Positions 56,199 to 64,000 of a stretch of 64,000 bases of DNA are shown piece by piece. The stretch comes from Aromatoleum petrolei. Lineage in GTDB: Bacteria > Pseudomonadota > Gammaproteobacteria > Burkholderiales > Rhodocyclaceae. A program made the position numbers and the translations under genes. The notes below the pieces were generated by a model, which was not told where the DNA came from, made no database searches, and was given only the letters and a program-made list of their open reading frames with translations. How positions within the stretch are numbered: the first letter of the stretch is position 1; the number at the start of each line of letters is the position of its first letter. The DNA is taken from contig NZ_CP059560.1 of assembly GCF_017894385.1 (NCBI RefSeq), positions 4,782,501-4,846,500 of the forward strand, given 5' to 3'.

Positions 56199-56203
56199 CC
56201 GTC

Positions 56204-57067
56204 ATGACCATCCGAAACAAGCTGATCCTCGGTTTTTCCGTGCTGCTCGCGTTCATCTTCGTTCAGGGCGCAGCGACCGTCTTCTACGGTTCGCGCACGC
56301 AGGACCTGGTGGATACGGCGGTGAACAGGAACTTCATCGCCGCGACCGAGATCACCGACCTCCTCGCGTCGGCACAACAGCTGCGGCGGCAGGAAAAGGA
56401 ATACCTGATCTACGCAGGCAACGTCGACGGGCGCAATGCCGTGCTCGAAGACTGGAACGCCACGCACGCGCGCATCCTCGGCCAGCTCGAAGCGATGGTC
56501 GCCAACAGCAAGGGCATCTACCTTCCCGCCGACAGTACCGCATTCGCACAGTGGAAGGGCGCACTCGACGGTTACCAGAAGGAGTTTGCCCGCATCGTCG
56601 AAGGCTTCAGCTACGACGTCTCGATGCTCGACGAAGGGGAAACCGCTGGCGGTTCGCGGACATACAACAAGGCGGTGCGCGCCAACGAGGAGCTGCGCCC
56701 GGTGGTCGATCGCTTCAATAGCGTCCTGATCGAGGGGGCCACGAAGCTGGCGCGCACCCGTGCCGAAGAGTCGGCCCTGGCCTACCAGGGCATCCGCGGC
56801 AACTTCGATGTCGTCGATTACGTCAACATCGGCTTCGCGGTGGCCGGCCTGCTGCTTGCGGGCGGCCTCCTCGCGACGATCCCGGGCTCGATCACCCGCC
56901 CGCTCGAGTCGCTCATCGAATCGGCCGACAAGATGAGTCTGGGTGACCTGGGCAAGAAATTCGAGGCTGGCGGCGTCAGGGACTTCGAGCGGCTTGCCGC
57001 TTCGCTGGAGCGCATGCGCGTGACGATGGAGGCGATGATCGTCCGGCTCAAGGCGCGCTCCCGCTGA
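56204..57067 (+). CDS. HAMP-domain membrane sensor lacking an output domain
   Basis: 287 residues. An N-terminal membrane segment (about 8-28) and a second one (about 208-230) flank a helical periplasmic sensor with AQQLRRQEKEYLIYAGNVDG, as in the four-helix-bundle sensors of chemoreceptors. A HAMP domain follows (GSITRPLESLIESADKMSLG) and the protein ends about 25 residues later with ARSR. There is no methyl-accepting, kinase or GGDEF module. It is either a truncated receptor or one that signals through a partner such as the 80-residue protein upstream. Confidence 0.82.
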   Translation: MTIRNKLILGFSVLLAFIFVQGAATVFYGSRTQDLVDTAVNRNFIAATEITDLLASAQQLRRQEKEYLIYAGNVDGRNAVLEDWNATHARILGQLEAMVANSKGIYLPADSTAFAQWKGALDGYQKEFARIVEGFSYDVSMLDEGETAGGSRTYNKAVRANEELRPVVDRFNSVLIEGATKLARTRAEESALAYQGIRGNFDVVDYVNIGFAVAGLLLAGGLLATIPGSITRPLESLIESADKMSLGDLGKKFEAGGVRDFERLAASLERMRVTMEAMIVRLKARSR

Positions 57068-57127
57068 CTGCCAGCACCTGCAGCACACTACCGCATCATC
57101 CGGCAATTCTTGAGACAAGGAACCTTC

Positions 57128-57790
57128 ATGCGTAACGCTCTCCGTCCGCTGCTCCTCGCCCTGGCCCTCGGAACCGCCCTGGCGCTGCCTGCTCACGCGC
57201 AGCAGCAGTCGGCGTCCGGTGCCGTCGCAACCAAGGTGGTCGCGCGCACCGTCGCCGCCAAGCCCGTTACGGGCGACCTTGCCGCCGGGGATTACGTGAT
57301 CGACGTCGCCCACTCGCACGTCTATTTTTTCATCTCGCACCTTGGCGTCAGCCGTTTCATGGGCCGTTTCGACGACATCAAGGGCACGTTCGTGATCGGG
57401 CAAAAGCCGGCTGAAAGTGCCGTCAGCGCCACGGTGCCGGTGGTCAGCGTCAATACCAAGCACCAGAAACTGGAAGACCACCTGAAGAGCGCCGACTTCT
57501 TCGACGTGGCGCAATTCCCGACCATGACCTTCGAGTCGACGCGGGTGAACTGGAACAACCGCGGCGAGGGGGTCCTGTCGGGAAACCTGACGATTCATGG
57601 CGTCACGAAGCCGGTCGATTTCAACCTGAAGCTGACCGGTGCCGGGAAGGGGCCGCGCGGCGACACCCGTGCCGGATTCGAGGGTACGACCACGATCAAG
57701 CGCAGCGATTTCGGCATGACCTACGGCCTGCCGCGCGTCGTGGGGGATACGGTCGAGATCGCGCTGTCGGTCGAAGGCATCCGCCAGTAA
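57128..57790 (+). CDS. YceI-family periplasmic lipocalin-like protein
   Basis: 220 residues. A cleavable signal peptide (LRPLLLALALGTALALPAHA) is followed by a low-complexity stretch and the YceI domain: YVIDVAHSHVYFFISHLGVS, FVIGQKPAESAVSATVPV, DVAQFPTMTFESTRV and NLTIHGVTKPVDFNL. The fold binds isoprenoid-like molecules in known members. The ATG follows AAGGAACC. A strong terminator follows. Confidence 0.9.
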   Translation: MRNALRPLLLALALGTALALPAHAQQQSASGAVATKVVARTVAAKPVTGDLAAGDYVIDVAHSHVYFFISHLGVSRFMGRFDDIKGTFVIGQKPAESAVSATVPVVSVNTKHQKLEDHLKSADFFDVAQFPTMTFESTRVNWNNRGEGVLSGNLTIHGVTKPVDFNLKLTGAGKGPRGDTRAGFEGTTTIKRSDFGMTYGLPRVVGDTVEIALSVEGIRQ

Positions 57791-57844
57791 GCGTCGGCTG
57801 CGCGTGCGGCCCTGGAGGCCGCATGGATTGCATTCGGTATCACG

Positions 57845-57878
57845 TTCGGCCCTGCCATCGAGCAGGGCCGAATTTTTT
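57845..57878 (+). terminator. Intrinsic terminator after yceI-like gene
   Basis: Perfect 10-base arms TTCGGCCCTG and CAGGGCCGAA with an 8-base loop, followed by TTTTTT. Also able to work for the convergent DsbA-type gene. Confidence 0.85.
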
Positions 57879-57912
57879 GCGGGCCACGGTCGTGGTCCCG
57901 CGGAATCAGTGC

Positions 57913-58563
57913 TCAGTACCGGCTATTCAACTCTTCGGCAACGAGTTGTTTGAGCTGCTCGTAGCCGAAGCTGGGCATCGGGCGGCCGTTGACGAAGAAC
58001 TCCGGCGTCTTCGTCACGTTGAGCGTGCGCGCGTCGGCCAGATCCTGCCGGACGATCGCGTCGATCGCGGGAGACGCCATGTCGACCTTGAGCTTTTCGA
58101 TGTCGAGGCCGACGCCGTTGATGAAGTTCCACACCATGTCGGGCTGCGGGTTGTGGTGCGAGGCCCAGTTGGGCTGAGCGGCAAACAGCGCCTCGAGCGT
58201 CTCCCAGAACTTGCCCTGGAGCTTCGCCGCTGCCAGCAGCTTCACGATCTGCTCAGAACCGTCGTGGAAAGGGGCGTAGCGCACGCTCACGCGGATGCGT
58301 CCGGGCGCCGCGGCCATCAGCTGCTTCACGTAGGGGTAGAAGTCGCGGCAGGTCTCGCAGGCCGGATCGAGGAATTCCACGATGTGCACGCGCGCTTCGG
58401 CCTCACCCAGCGTCGGCGAGTGCTCGCGCACGAGGATCGCGCGGTTCTGTTCGGCGACCTCGTCGCGGCGGTTGCCCTTCTCGGAATCATGGACGAGCGT
58501 CGCGGTGGCGAAGATCGCGACCATCAGCGCGGCGGCGATTGCGAAAATGTACTTCTGGTTCAT
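57913..58563 (-). CDS. DsbA-type thioredoxin-fold protein, membrane-anchored
   Basis: 216 residues. An N-terminal hydrophobic segment (IFAIAAALMVAIFATATLV) exports or anchors it. The active site is FLDPACETCRDFYP, a CxxC inserted in a DSBA-like domain with a conserved cis-Pro region NVTKTPEFFVNGRPM. The CETC pair differs from E. coli DsbA (CPHC) and is nearer the BdbD/thioredoxin_4 group. It overlaps the DsbB-like gene as ATGA, so the two probably form an oxidant pair in the periplasm. Confidence 0.88.
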   Translation of the reverse strand: MNQKYIFAIAAALMVAIFATATLVHDSEKGNRRDEVAEQNRAILVREHSPTLGEAEARVHIVEFLDPACETCRDFYPYVKQLMAAAPGRIRVSVRYAPFHDGSEQIVKLLAAAKLQGKFWETLEALFAAQPNWASHHNPQPDMVWNFINGVGLDIEKLKVDMASPAIDAIVRQDLADARTLNVTKTPEFFVNGRPMPSFGYEQLKQLVAEELNSRY

Positions 58564-59000
58564 CGGGACATCCTGTGTTGGGCAAAAAGGAGCAAACCGG
58601 CGATTAGGGTGAAGGCGATCAGCGACAGCGTCGGGATGGTCAGGAAACCGAACCATTCGATCTGGATCTCCTTGCACGAGACGCCGCGCGAGCACGGCTG
58701 GATGCGCTCGGGGATCACGCCCGCGACGAGCAGCACGTGGAACAGGGCAACCAGCCACCCGGCGAGCGTCAGCGGCAGCGCGTAGCGGATCACGCTGCGA
58801 TCGAGGGGGAACATCCCGGCGGGCAGGATGAGCACGAGCGGGAACATGGCGATCCGCTGCCACCAGCACAGCACGCAGGGCGGCAGCTCCATGACCTCGC
58901 CGAGGAACAGGGCGCCGAGCATGGAAGAGGCGGCCACCAACCACGCCCCGAAGAGCGGCGTCCAGCCCGCCGGGGACGGTGCGATGGAATCAGCCTTCAT
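58560..59000 (-). CDS. DsbB/BdbC-type disulfide bond formation protein
   Basis: 146 residues, four membrane segments. The first redox pair is in ELPPCVLCWWQRIAMFP and the second in IQPCSRGVSCKEIQIEW. It would pass electrons from the thioredoxin partner to quinone. It overlaps the partner gene by 4 bases and the DUF1330 gene by 11 bases. Confidence 0.9.
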   Translation of the reverse strand: MKADSIAPSPAGWTPLFGAWLVAASSMLGALFLGEVMELPPCVLCWWQRIAMFPLVLILPAGMFPLDRSVIRYALPLTLAGWLVALFHVLLVAGVIPERIQPCSRGVSCKEIQIEWFGFLTIPTLSLIAFTLIAGLLLFAQHRMSR

Positions 59001-59286
59001 ACGCGATCAGGACGACGTCGGCGGCCTGTTCACGCAGCGGAATCAGTGCCTGATAGACGGGCGAGTTGAACCAGCCGTTGAGCGAATCGATGTCCGGGAA
59101 ACGCAGCACCACGGTATCGGTGTGCGCATGCTCGCCGCCCAGCACCGTCACACGCTTGCCGCGCAGCACCAGCTCTCCGCCCCAACCGTCCAGCGTTCCG
59201 GGTACGCGGGAGCGATATTGGTCCCATTTGGCGGGATCCTTGATCGTGATGTGGCCGATGACGTAGGCCGGGGCTTTCTGTTTCAT
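58990..59286 (-). CDS. DUF1330 family protein
   Basis: 98 residues, a dimeric alpha-beta barrel fold of the DUF1330 type: APAYVIGHITIKDPAKWDQY, LVLRGKRVTVLGGEHAHTDT and the typical VVLRFPDIDSLNGWFNSPVY. Cytoplasmic. First gene of an operon with the DsbB/DsbA pair. Function unknown; the link to disulfide formation is only positional. Confidence 0.85.
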   Translation of the reverse strand: MKQKAPAYVIGHITIKDPAKWDQYRSRVPGTLDGWGGELVLRGKRVTVLGGEHAHTDTVVLRFPDIDSLNGWFNSPVYQALIPLREQAADVVLIAYEG

Positions 59287-59614
59287 CAGGAGTCCTGGTG
59301 GCGGAAGAACGAGGCGCCGCCGCGCGGCAATGCTGCGCCGGACGGAAGATCGCGGCTGAAAGGCGCGGATTATATCCGAGTCATAGGGGCGGTTTGGGTT
59401 CCGTGTCCGTGGCCCGCATGGCGCCTCATTCGGTGCGCGCAAGCGTTTCCGGTGCGTACGCTCACGCAGGGACGGCATATCGCTATCAGGCCCTGCAACG
59501 GGAGTTGTATAGGTGATGAGGTTATATGGAAATAAGGTTTTATGCGTTGTCATACATCCTGGCTTGGGCTATCGTCGGGGCCTTCTCCTCATATCGCCCG
59601 CTATCGGATTCAGC
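59287..59614. promoter_or_regulatory. Divergent region DUF1330 / sbp with probable sbp promoter
   Basis: 328 bases without a gene. TTGTCA (59547-59552) and TATCGT (59570-59575) are 17 bases apart, 40 bases before the sbp start. Direct repeats AGGTTATATG (59519-59528) and AGGTTTTATG (59535-59544) lie just upstream of the -35, where an activator such as CysB or Cbl would bind. The stretch is AT-rich. Confidence 0.5.
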
Positions 59615-60610
59615 ATGAAGAAACTGACCAGCCTGTTGCTCGCAGCCGGATTCGCCTTCGCCACCGGCGCGTCTGCCCAGTCCAATCTGCTCAACGTCTC
59701 CTACGACGTGGCGCGTGACGTTTACAAGGATTACAACCCGCTGTTCCAGAAGCACTGGAAGGAGAAGAGCGGCGAAACCGTCGAACTGCGCCAGTCGCAC
59801 GGCGGCTCGTCGAAGCAGGCGCGCGCGGTGGCCGACGGCCTCGAGGCCGACGTGGTGACGATGAACCAGGCCACCGACGTCGATTTCCTCGCGGAGAAGG
59901 GGCTGGTCGCCAAGGACTATCCGAAGAAGTTCCCCGACAATGCCTCGCCCTACACGTCGACGATGGTGTTCATCGTGCGCAAGGGCAACCCGAAGGCGAT
60001 CAAGGATTGGAACGACATCGCCAAGCCCGGCATCCAGCTGATCATCCCGCACCCCAAGAACACCGGCAACGGCCGATATTCCTATCTCGCCGCCTGGGGC
60101 TACGCGCTCAAGCAGCCGGGCGGCAACGACAAGACGGCGGCCGAGTTTGTCGGCGCGGTGCTCAAGAATGCGCCGCTGTTCGCATCGGGCGGCCGCGACG
60201 CGACGACCACCTTCATGCAGCGCAAGATCGGCGACGTGCTGGTCACCTTCGAGTCGGAGGCGGAGTTGATCGCGAAGGAATTCGGTCGCGGCGAGTTCGA
60301 GGTCGTCTATCCGAGCCTCTCCATCCTCGCCGAATTCCCGGTTGCGATCGTCGAGAAGGTTGTCGACAAGAAGGGTACGCGCAAGCTGGCGCAGGCCTAC
60401 CTCGAGTACCTGTGGTCGAAGGAGGGTCAGGAGAACGCCGCGGCGAATTACCTGCGTCCGCGTGACGCCGACGTGCTGAAGAAGCATGCGGCGCAGTTCC
60501 CCGCGATCAAGACCTTCACCGTGGATGAGGTGTTCGGCGGCTGGAGCAAGGCGGCACCCGCGCACTTCAAGGACGGCGGCAGCTTCGACCAGATCTACGT
60601 TCAGAAGTAA
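59615..60610 (+). CDS. sbp: Periplasmic sulfate-binding protein
   Basis: 331 residues. A signal peptide (LTSLLLAAGFAFATGASA) precedes the sulfate-binding fold: NVSYDVARDVYKDYNPLFQK, RQSHGGSSKQARAVADGLEA, DVVTMNQATDVDFLAE and IIPHPKNTGNGRYSYLAAWG, all characteristic of Sbp/CysP. It delivers sulfate (or thiosulfate) to the CysTWA importer. A strong hairpin separates it from cysT, likely allowing more Sbp than membrane subunits. Confidence 0.95.
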   Translation: MKKLTSLLLAAGFAFATGASAQSNLLNVSYDVARDVYKDYNPLFQKHWKEKSGETVELRQSHGGSSKQARAVADGLEADVVTMNQATDVDFLAEKGLVAKDYPKKFPDNASPYTSTMVFIVRKGNPKAIKDWNDIAKPGIQLIIPHPKNTGNGRYSYLAAWGYALKQPGGNDKTAAEFVGAVLKNAPLFASGGRDATTTFMQRKIGDVLVTFESEAELIAKEFGRGEFEVVYPSLSILAEFPVAIVEKVVDKKGTRKLAQAYLEYLWSKEGQENAAANYLRPRDADVLKKHAAQFPAIKTFTVDEVFGGWSKAAPAHFKDGGSFDQIYVQK

Positions 60611-60627
60611 AATCCCGGGCCTTTCAT

Positions 60628-60661
60628 GCGCAGCGGCCCCATCGCGGGCCGCTGCGCTTTT
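60628..60661 (+). terminator. Hairpin with T-run between sbp and cysT
   Basis: Perfect 12-base arms GCGCAGCGGCCC and GGGCCGCTGCGC, loop CATCGC, then TTTT. It looks like an intrinsic terminator inside an operon, so partial readthrough is likely. Confidence 0.75.
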
Positions 60662-60693
60662 CGATTCCCACGACTGACGGTTCGATTCTCGAC

Positions 60694-61590
60694 ATGTTTC
60701 CCGCTCCCGCCAAACGGGATGGCGTCCTGCCCGGCTTCCGCCTGGGGCTGGGCTACACGCTGACCTACCTCACCCTGCTGGTGCTGATACCGCTCGGCGG
60801 CATGATCCTCATGACCGGCAAACTGAGCTGGAGCAACTTCTGGGAGATCGCCACCGCGGAGCGTGCGCTGGCGTCCTATCGGGTCACCTTCGGCGCATCC
60901 CTGTTCGCAGCGACGGTGAATGCCGTGTTCGGTCTGATTGTCGCCTGGGCGCTGGTGCGCTATCCGTTTCCGGGCAAGCGCTTCGTCGATGCGCTGGTCG
61001 ATCTGCCCTTCGCACTGCCGACGGCGGTGGCAGGCATCACGCTCGCGACCCTGTACGCGGAGAACGGCTGGGTCGGGCAGTTCCTCGCCAAGCTCGGCAT
61101 CAAGGTCGCCTTCACGCCGCTGGGCATCGTCGTCGCGCTGATCTTCGTGACGCTGCCTTTCGTCGTCCGCACGCTGCAGCCGGTGATTGAGGACATCGAG
61201 GCCGAGGTCGAGGAGGCCGCTGCGTCGCTGGGCGCGACGCGCTTGCAGACCTTCGCCCGGGTGCTGTTGCCGGGCATCTTCCCGGCCTGGCTGACGGGCT
61301 TCACGCTCGCATTCTCGCGTGCGATTGGCGAGTTCGGCTCGGTGATCTTCATCGCCGGCAACATGCCGCTGATCTCGGAAATCACCCCCTTGCTGATCAT
61401 CTCCAAGCTCGAGCAGTACGACCTGGTCGGCGCAACCGCGCTCGCGGTCGTGATGCTGGTGATCTCCTTCGTGATGTTGCTCGTGATCAACCTGCTGCAG
61501 TGGTGGGCGGCCAACCGCCACGCGAAGGGCAGTGACGCCGAACCCGCCGAAGCGCTCGCGCCCGGCGCACTGGTGGAGGCCCGGCCATGA
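60694..61590 (+). CDS. cysT: Sulfate/thiosulfate ABC transporter permease CysT (CysU)
   Basis: 298 residues, six membrane segments (for example [20 protein letters not shown]). Conserved parts are [20 protein letters not shown] and the EAA loop [20 protein letters not shown]. Stop overlaps the cysW start as ATGA. Confidence 0.95.
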   Translation: MFPAPAKRDGVLPGFRLGLGYTLTYLTLLVLIPLGGMILMTGKLSWSNFWEIATAERALASYRVTFGASLFAATVNAVFGLIVAWALVRYPFPGKRFVDALVDLPFALPTAVAGITLATLYAENGWVGQFLAKLGIKVAFTPLGIVVALIFVTLPFVVRTLQPVIEDIEAEVEEAAASLGATRLQTFARVLLPGIFPAWLTGFTLAFSRAIGEFGSVIFIAGNMPLISEITPLLIISKLEQYDLVGATALAVVMLVISFVMLLVINLLQWWAANRHAKGSDAEPAEALAPGALVEARP

Positions 61591-62483
61591 CAGTACGCCG
61601 TGCCACCGCGGAGCCGCGCTGGGTCCGCCTGCTGCTGACGGGCGTCGCTCTCGGCTTCCTGTTCCTGTTCCTCGTGCTGCCGCTGATCGCGGTGTTCTGG
61701 GAAGCTTTCGCGCAGGGAGCGCAAGCCTACTGGGAGGCGCTGAAGGACTCCGAGGCGCGTTCGGCGATGCTGCTGACGCTGACGATCGCCGCGGTCGTGC
61801 TGCCCTTCAACATCGCCTTCGGCGTCGCCGCGGCATGGGCAATCGCGAAGTTCGAATTCCGCGGCAAGAGCCTGCTCACGACGCTGATCGACCTGCCGTT
61901 CGCGGTGTCGCCGGTCGTCGCCGGCCTGATCTTCATCATCCTGTTCGGCGCGCAAGGCTTCTTCGGCTCCTGGCTCGCCGCGAACGACATCAAGATCATC
62001 TTCGCGCTGCCGGGCATGGTGCTCGCGACGCTGTTCGTGACCTTTCCCTTCGTCGCGCGCGAACTGATCCCGCTGATGCAGGCGCAGGGGCGCGACGAGG
62101 AGGAGGCCGCGATCTCGCTCGGTGCTTCGGGCTGGCAGATGTTCTGGCGCGTGACGGTGCCGAATATCAAATGGGGTTTGATGTACGGCGTGATCCTCGC
62201 CAACGCGCGCGCGATGGGCGAGTTCGGCGCGGTGAGCGTCGTCTCCGGCCACATCCGCGGCGAGACCAACACGCTGCCGCTGCACGTCGAGATCCTCTAC
62301 AACGAATACAACCAGATCGGCGCCTTCGCTGCTGCCACCGTCCTCGCCTTCCTCGGCCTCGTGACGCTGGTCGCGAAGACGGTCGTCGAGTGGCGCATGC
62401 GCAGGGAGACCGAAATGCTAACCGCCGATCTGCCCCCGGAAAAAACCGAACAGCCCCTGACCGTGGCCACGGAACGCCCATGA
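61587..62483 (+). CDS. cysW: Sulfate/thiosulfate ABC transporter permease CysW
   Basis: 298 residues, six membrane segments. It pairs with CysT to form the channel. Landmarks are [20 protein letters not shown], the EAA loop [20 protein letters not shown], and [20 protein letters not shown], typical of CysW. Overlaps cysT and cysA by 4 bases each. Confidence 0.95.
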   Translation: MTVRRATAEPRWVRLLLTGVALGFLFLFLVLPLIAVFWEAFAQGAQAYWEALKDSEARSAMLLTLTIAAVVLPFNIAFGVAAAWAIAKFEFRGKSLLTTLIDLPFAVSPVVAGLIFIILFGAQGFFGSWLAANDIKIIFALPGMVLATLFVTFPFVARELIPLMQAQGRDEEEAAISLGASGWQMFWRVTVPNIKWGLMYGVILANARAMGEFGAVSVVSGHIRGETNTLPLHVEILYNEYNQIGAFAAATVLAFLGLVTLVAKTVVEWRMRRETEMLTADLPPEKTEQPLTVATERP

Positions 62484-63547
62484 GCATCGAAATCCGCAAC
62501 ATCAGCAAGTGCTTCGGCAACTTCGTCGCGCTCGACGACCTCTCCCTCGACATCCCGACCGGCGAGCTGGTTGCGCTGCTGGGGCCGTCGGGCTGCGGCA
62601 AGACGACCCTCCTGCGCATCATCGCCGGCATGGAGACGCCGGATGCCGGCTCGGTGCTGTTCGGCGGCCAGGAGGCGACGCACGTCCACGCGCGCGAGCG
62701 CCAGGTCGGCTTCGTGTTCCAGCATTACGCGCTGTTCCGTCACATGTCCGTGTTCGAGAACGTCGCCTTCGGACTGCGCGTGCGCCCGCGCAAGGAGCGC
62801 CCGAGCGAGGCCGAGATCCGCGAGCGCGTGATGGGCCTGTTGAAGCTTGTCCAGCTCGACTGGCTCGCGCAACGCTATCCTTCGCAGCTCTCCGGCGGCC
62901 AGCGCCAGCGGATCGCGCTCGCCCGCGCGCTGGCGGTCGAGCCCAAGGTGCTGCTGTTGGACGAGCCCTTCGGCGCGCTCGACACCAAGGTGCGCAAGGA
63001 GCTGCGCCGCTGGCTGCGCCGCCTGCATGACGAGATGCACATCTCCTCGGTGTTCGTCACGCACGATCAGGAAGAGGCGCTGGAGGTCGCCGACCGCGTC
63101 GTCGTGATGAACCGTGGCCACATCGAGCAGATCGGCTCACCCGACGAGGTCTATTCGAGTCCCGCGTCGCCCTTCGTCTATCAGTTCCTCGGCAACGTGA
63201 ACGTCTTTCACAGCCGCCTGCACGGAGCCTGGGCGGAGGTCGAGCGGGAAGGGGAGGCGCCGGCCGCGGGGTCGATCGCCTTCGTGCGTCCGCACGACAT
63301 CGAACTCGATGTGGCGCCGCTGGCTGGCGGGATGACCGCGGGCGTGCGACACGTCCATCGCATCGGTCCGCTGGTGCGCGTCGAACTCGAGCACGATGGC
63401 GAGACGATCGAGGTCGAGCTGACGCGCGAGCGCGCGGCGAGCCTGGATCTGCCGGTCGGCAGGACGGTGTGGATCAAGCCGCGGCAGGCCAAGGTGTTTG
63501 CCACCGAGGCGACGGCGCCAGCGGGAAAGCAGCCCTTCCTGTTCTGA
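62480..63547 (+). CDS. cysA: Sulfate/thiosulfate ABC transporter ATPase CysA
   Basis: 355 residues. Walker [15 protein letters not shown]-loop [17 protein letters not shown], signature [15 protein letters not shown], Walker [13 protein letters not shown] and H-loop [14 protein letters not shown] are all intact. A C-terminal TOBE-like domain of about 110 residues follows ([13 protein letters not shown]). Coupled to cysW by ATGA. Last gene of sbp-cysTWA, convergent with the antiporter gene 16 bases on. Confidence 0.96.
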   Translation: MSIEIRNISKCFGNFVALDDLSLDIPTGELVALLGPSGCGKTTLLRIIAGMETPDAGSVLFGGQEATHVHARERQVGFVFQHYALFRHMSVFENVAFGLRVRPRKERPSEAEIRERVMGLLKLVQLDWLAQRYPSQLSGGQRQRIALARALAVEPKVLLLDEPFGALDTKVRKELRRWLRRLHDEMHISSVFVTHDQEEALEVADRVVVMNRGHIEQIGSPDEVYSSPASPFVYQFLGNVNVFHSRLHGAWAEVEREGEAPAAGSIAFVRPHDIELDVAPLAGGMTAGVRHVHRIGPLVRVELEHDGETIEVELTRERAASLDLPVGRTVWIKPRQAKVFATEATAPAGKQPFLF

Positions 63548-63563
63548 TCCGCGGCCGGGGCTG

Positions 63564-64000
63564 CTAGTTCGTCATTCCCTGTGCGATGGCAACGATGTAG
63601 ACCGTATAAAGCGCGAGCAGTATGACGCCCCTGCGGCGGTTGATGAAGCCGTCGCGGGGCGGCCAGGTGACGGCAAGCGCGATCAGGCCACAGACGAGGG
63701 CGACGGCGACTTCGCGCCAGTCGGCTTCGATTGGGTGGATGATCGCCGCGACCGCGACGATGAGCAGTCCGTTGAAGATGTTGCTGCCGAGTATCGTGCC
63801 CAGGCTCACCTCGTCGTGGCCGCGCAGCTTTGCGATGACGGTGGTGGCGAGTTCCGGGGTGGACGTGCCGATGGCGACGAGGGTTGCGCCGATGATGAAC
63901 TCGTCGATGCCGTAGGTCGTCGCGATCCCCTTCGCGGAAATGACGATGATGTTCCCTGCGAGGACCAGGAACCCCAGCCCGACGACGGCGGACGCGATTG
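63564..64000 (-). CDS. CaCA-family calcium/sodium antiporter, truncated by window edge
   Basis: The C-terminal part of an integral membrane exchanger. The frame is open to the right edge of the window. The second alpha-repeat of the family is visible: IIGATLVAIGTSTPELATTV, then VSLGTILGSNIFNGLLIVAV, followed by two or three more hydrophobic segments. These are the ion-binding motifs (GTSTPEL and GSNIFN) of YrbG-type exchangers. The N-terminal half lies outside. Ion specificity is not determinable. Confidence 0.85.
   Translation of the reverse strand, partial: IASAVVGLGFLVLAGNIIVISAKGIATTYGIDEFIIGATLVAIGTSTPELATTVIAKLRGHDEVSLGTILGSNIFNGLLIVAVAAIIHPIEADWREVAVALVCGLIALAVTWPPRDGFINRRRGVILLALYTVYIVAIAQGMTN

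Overview
The window is a GC-rich, densely coding stretch of proteobacterial chromosome. It is most likely from a betaproteobacterium of the Rhodocyclales (Azoarcus/Thauera/Aromatoleum type). This is judged from gene content (betaine and sarcosine catabolism, the DUF3348-DUF802-OmpA-DUF2894 cluster, sulfate ABC operon order) and protein style; no rRNA or tRNA gene is present to confirm it.

Layout. (1) 1-5877: glycine betaine uptake (proV partial, proW), regulator betI, and choline-to-betaine oxidation (betB, betA), with two matching BetI-like operators before betI and betB. (2) 5942-9228: a membrane-associated M1 peptidase and a ChaN-PDZ protein. (3) 9381-12531: purU-folD-folC, one-carbon oxidation and folate polyglutamylation, divergent from (4). 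(4) 12853-24399: a corrinoid methyl-transfer module. It holds two nearly identical corrinoid proteins with duplicated upstream DNA, DUF1638, a PF13769 protein, a MetV-like Fe-S protein, a MetF-type methylene-THF reductase, an oppositely oriented HyuA-type ASKHA protein with a small membrane protein, a methyl-THF:corrinoid methyltransferase, a RACo-type reductive activator, FolE2 and a small Fe-S protein. (5) 24804-33225: glyA-sdaA-soxBDAG-folB. (6) 33465-37028: two transporters and an SDR. (7) 37199-41574: DUF3348, a MotA/ZorA-like DUF802 protein, a MotB/ZorB-like OmpA protein, and DUF2894. (8) 41657-51259: c-di-GMP signalling, hemerythrin, ferredoxin, Crp/Fnr regulator, an sdhCDB cluster without sdhA, and other single genes. 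(9) 51515-59286: Tat-exported PhoX, PpnN, a HAMP receptor without output domain, YceI, and a DsbB/DsbA-type pair. (10) 59615-63547: sulfate ABC transporter sbp-cysTWA. A CaCA antiporter runs off the right end.

Regions 1, 3, 4 and 5 read as one metabolic unit. Choline or betaine is imported and oxidised. Methyl groups pass through the corrinoid protein to tetrahydrofolate, then to methylene-THF (MetF/MetV), formyl-THF (FolD) and formate (PurU). Sarcosine is demethylated to glycine by SoxBDAG; GlyA makes serine and SdaA makes pyruvate. FolE2, FolB and FolC would maintain the folate pool. The substrate-specific methyltransferase (MttB/MtgB type) and a dimethylglycine-demethylating enzyme are not in the window, so the link from betaine to sarcosine is inferred.

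The two most unusual items are the corrinoid module with its duplicated carrier and orphan HyuA-like ATPase, and the ion-motor-like DUF802/OmpA cassette with two partners of unknown function.
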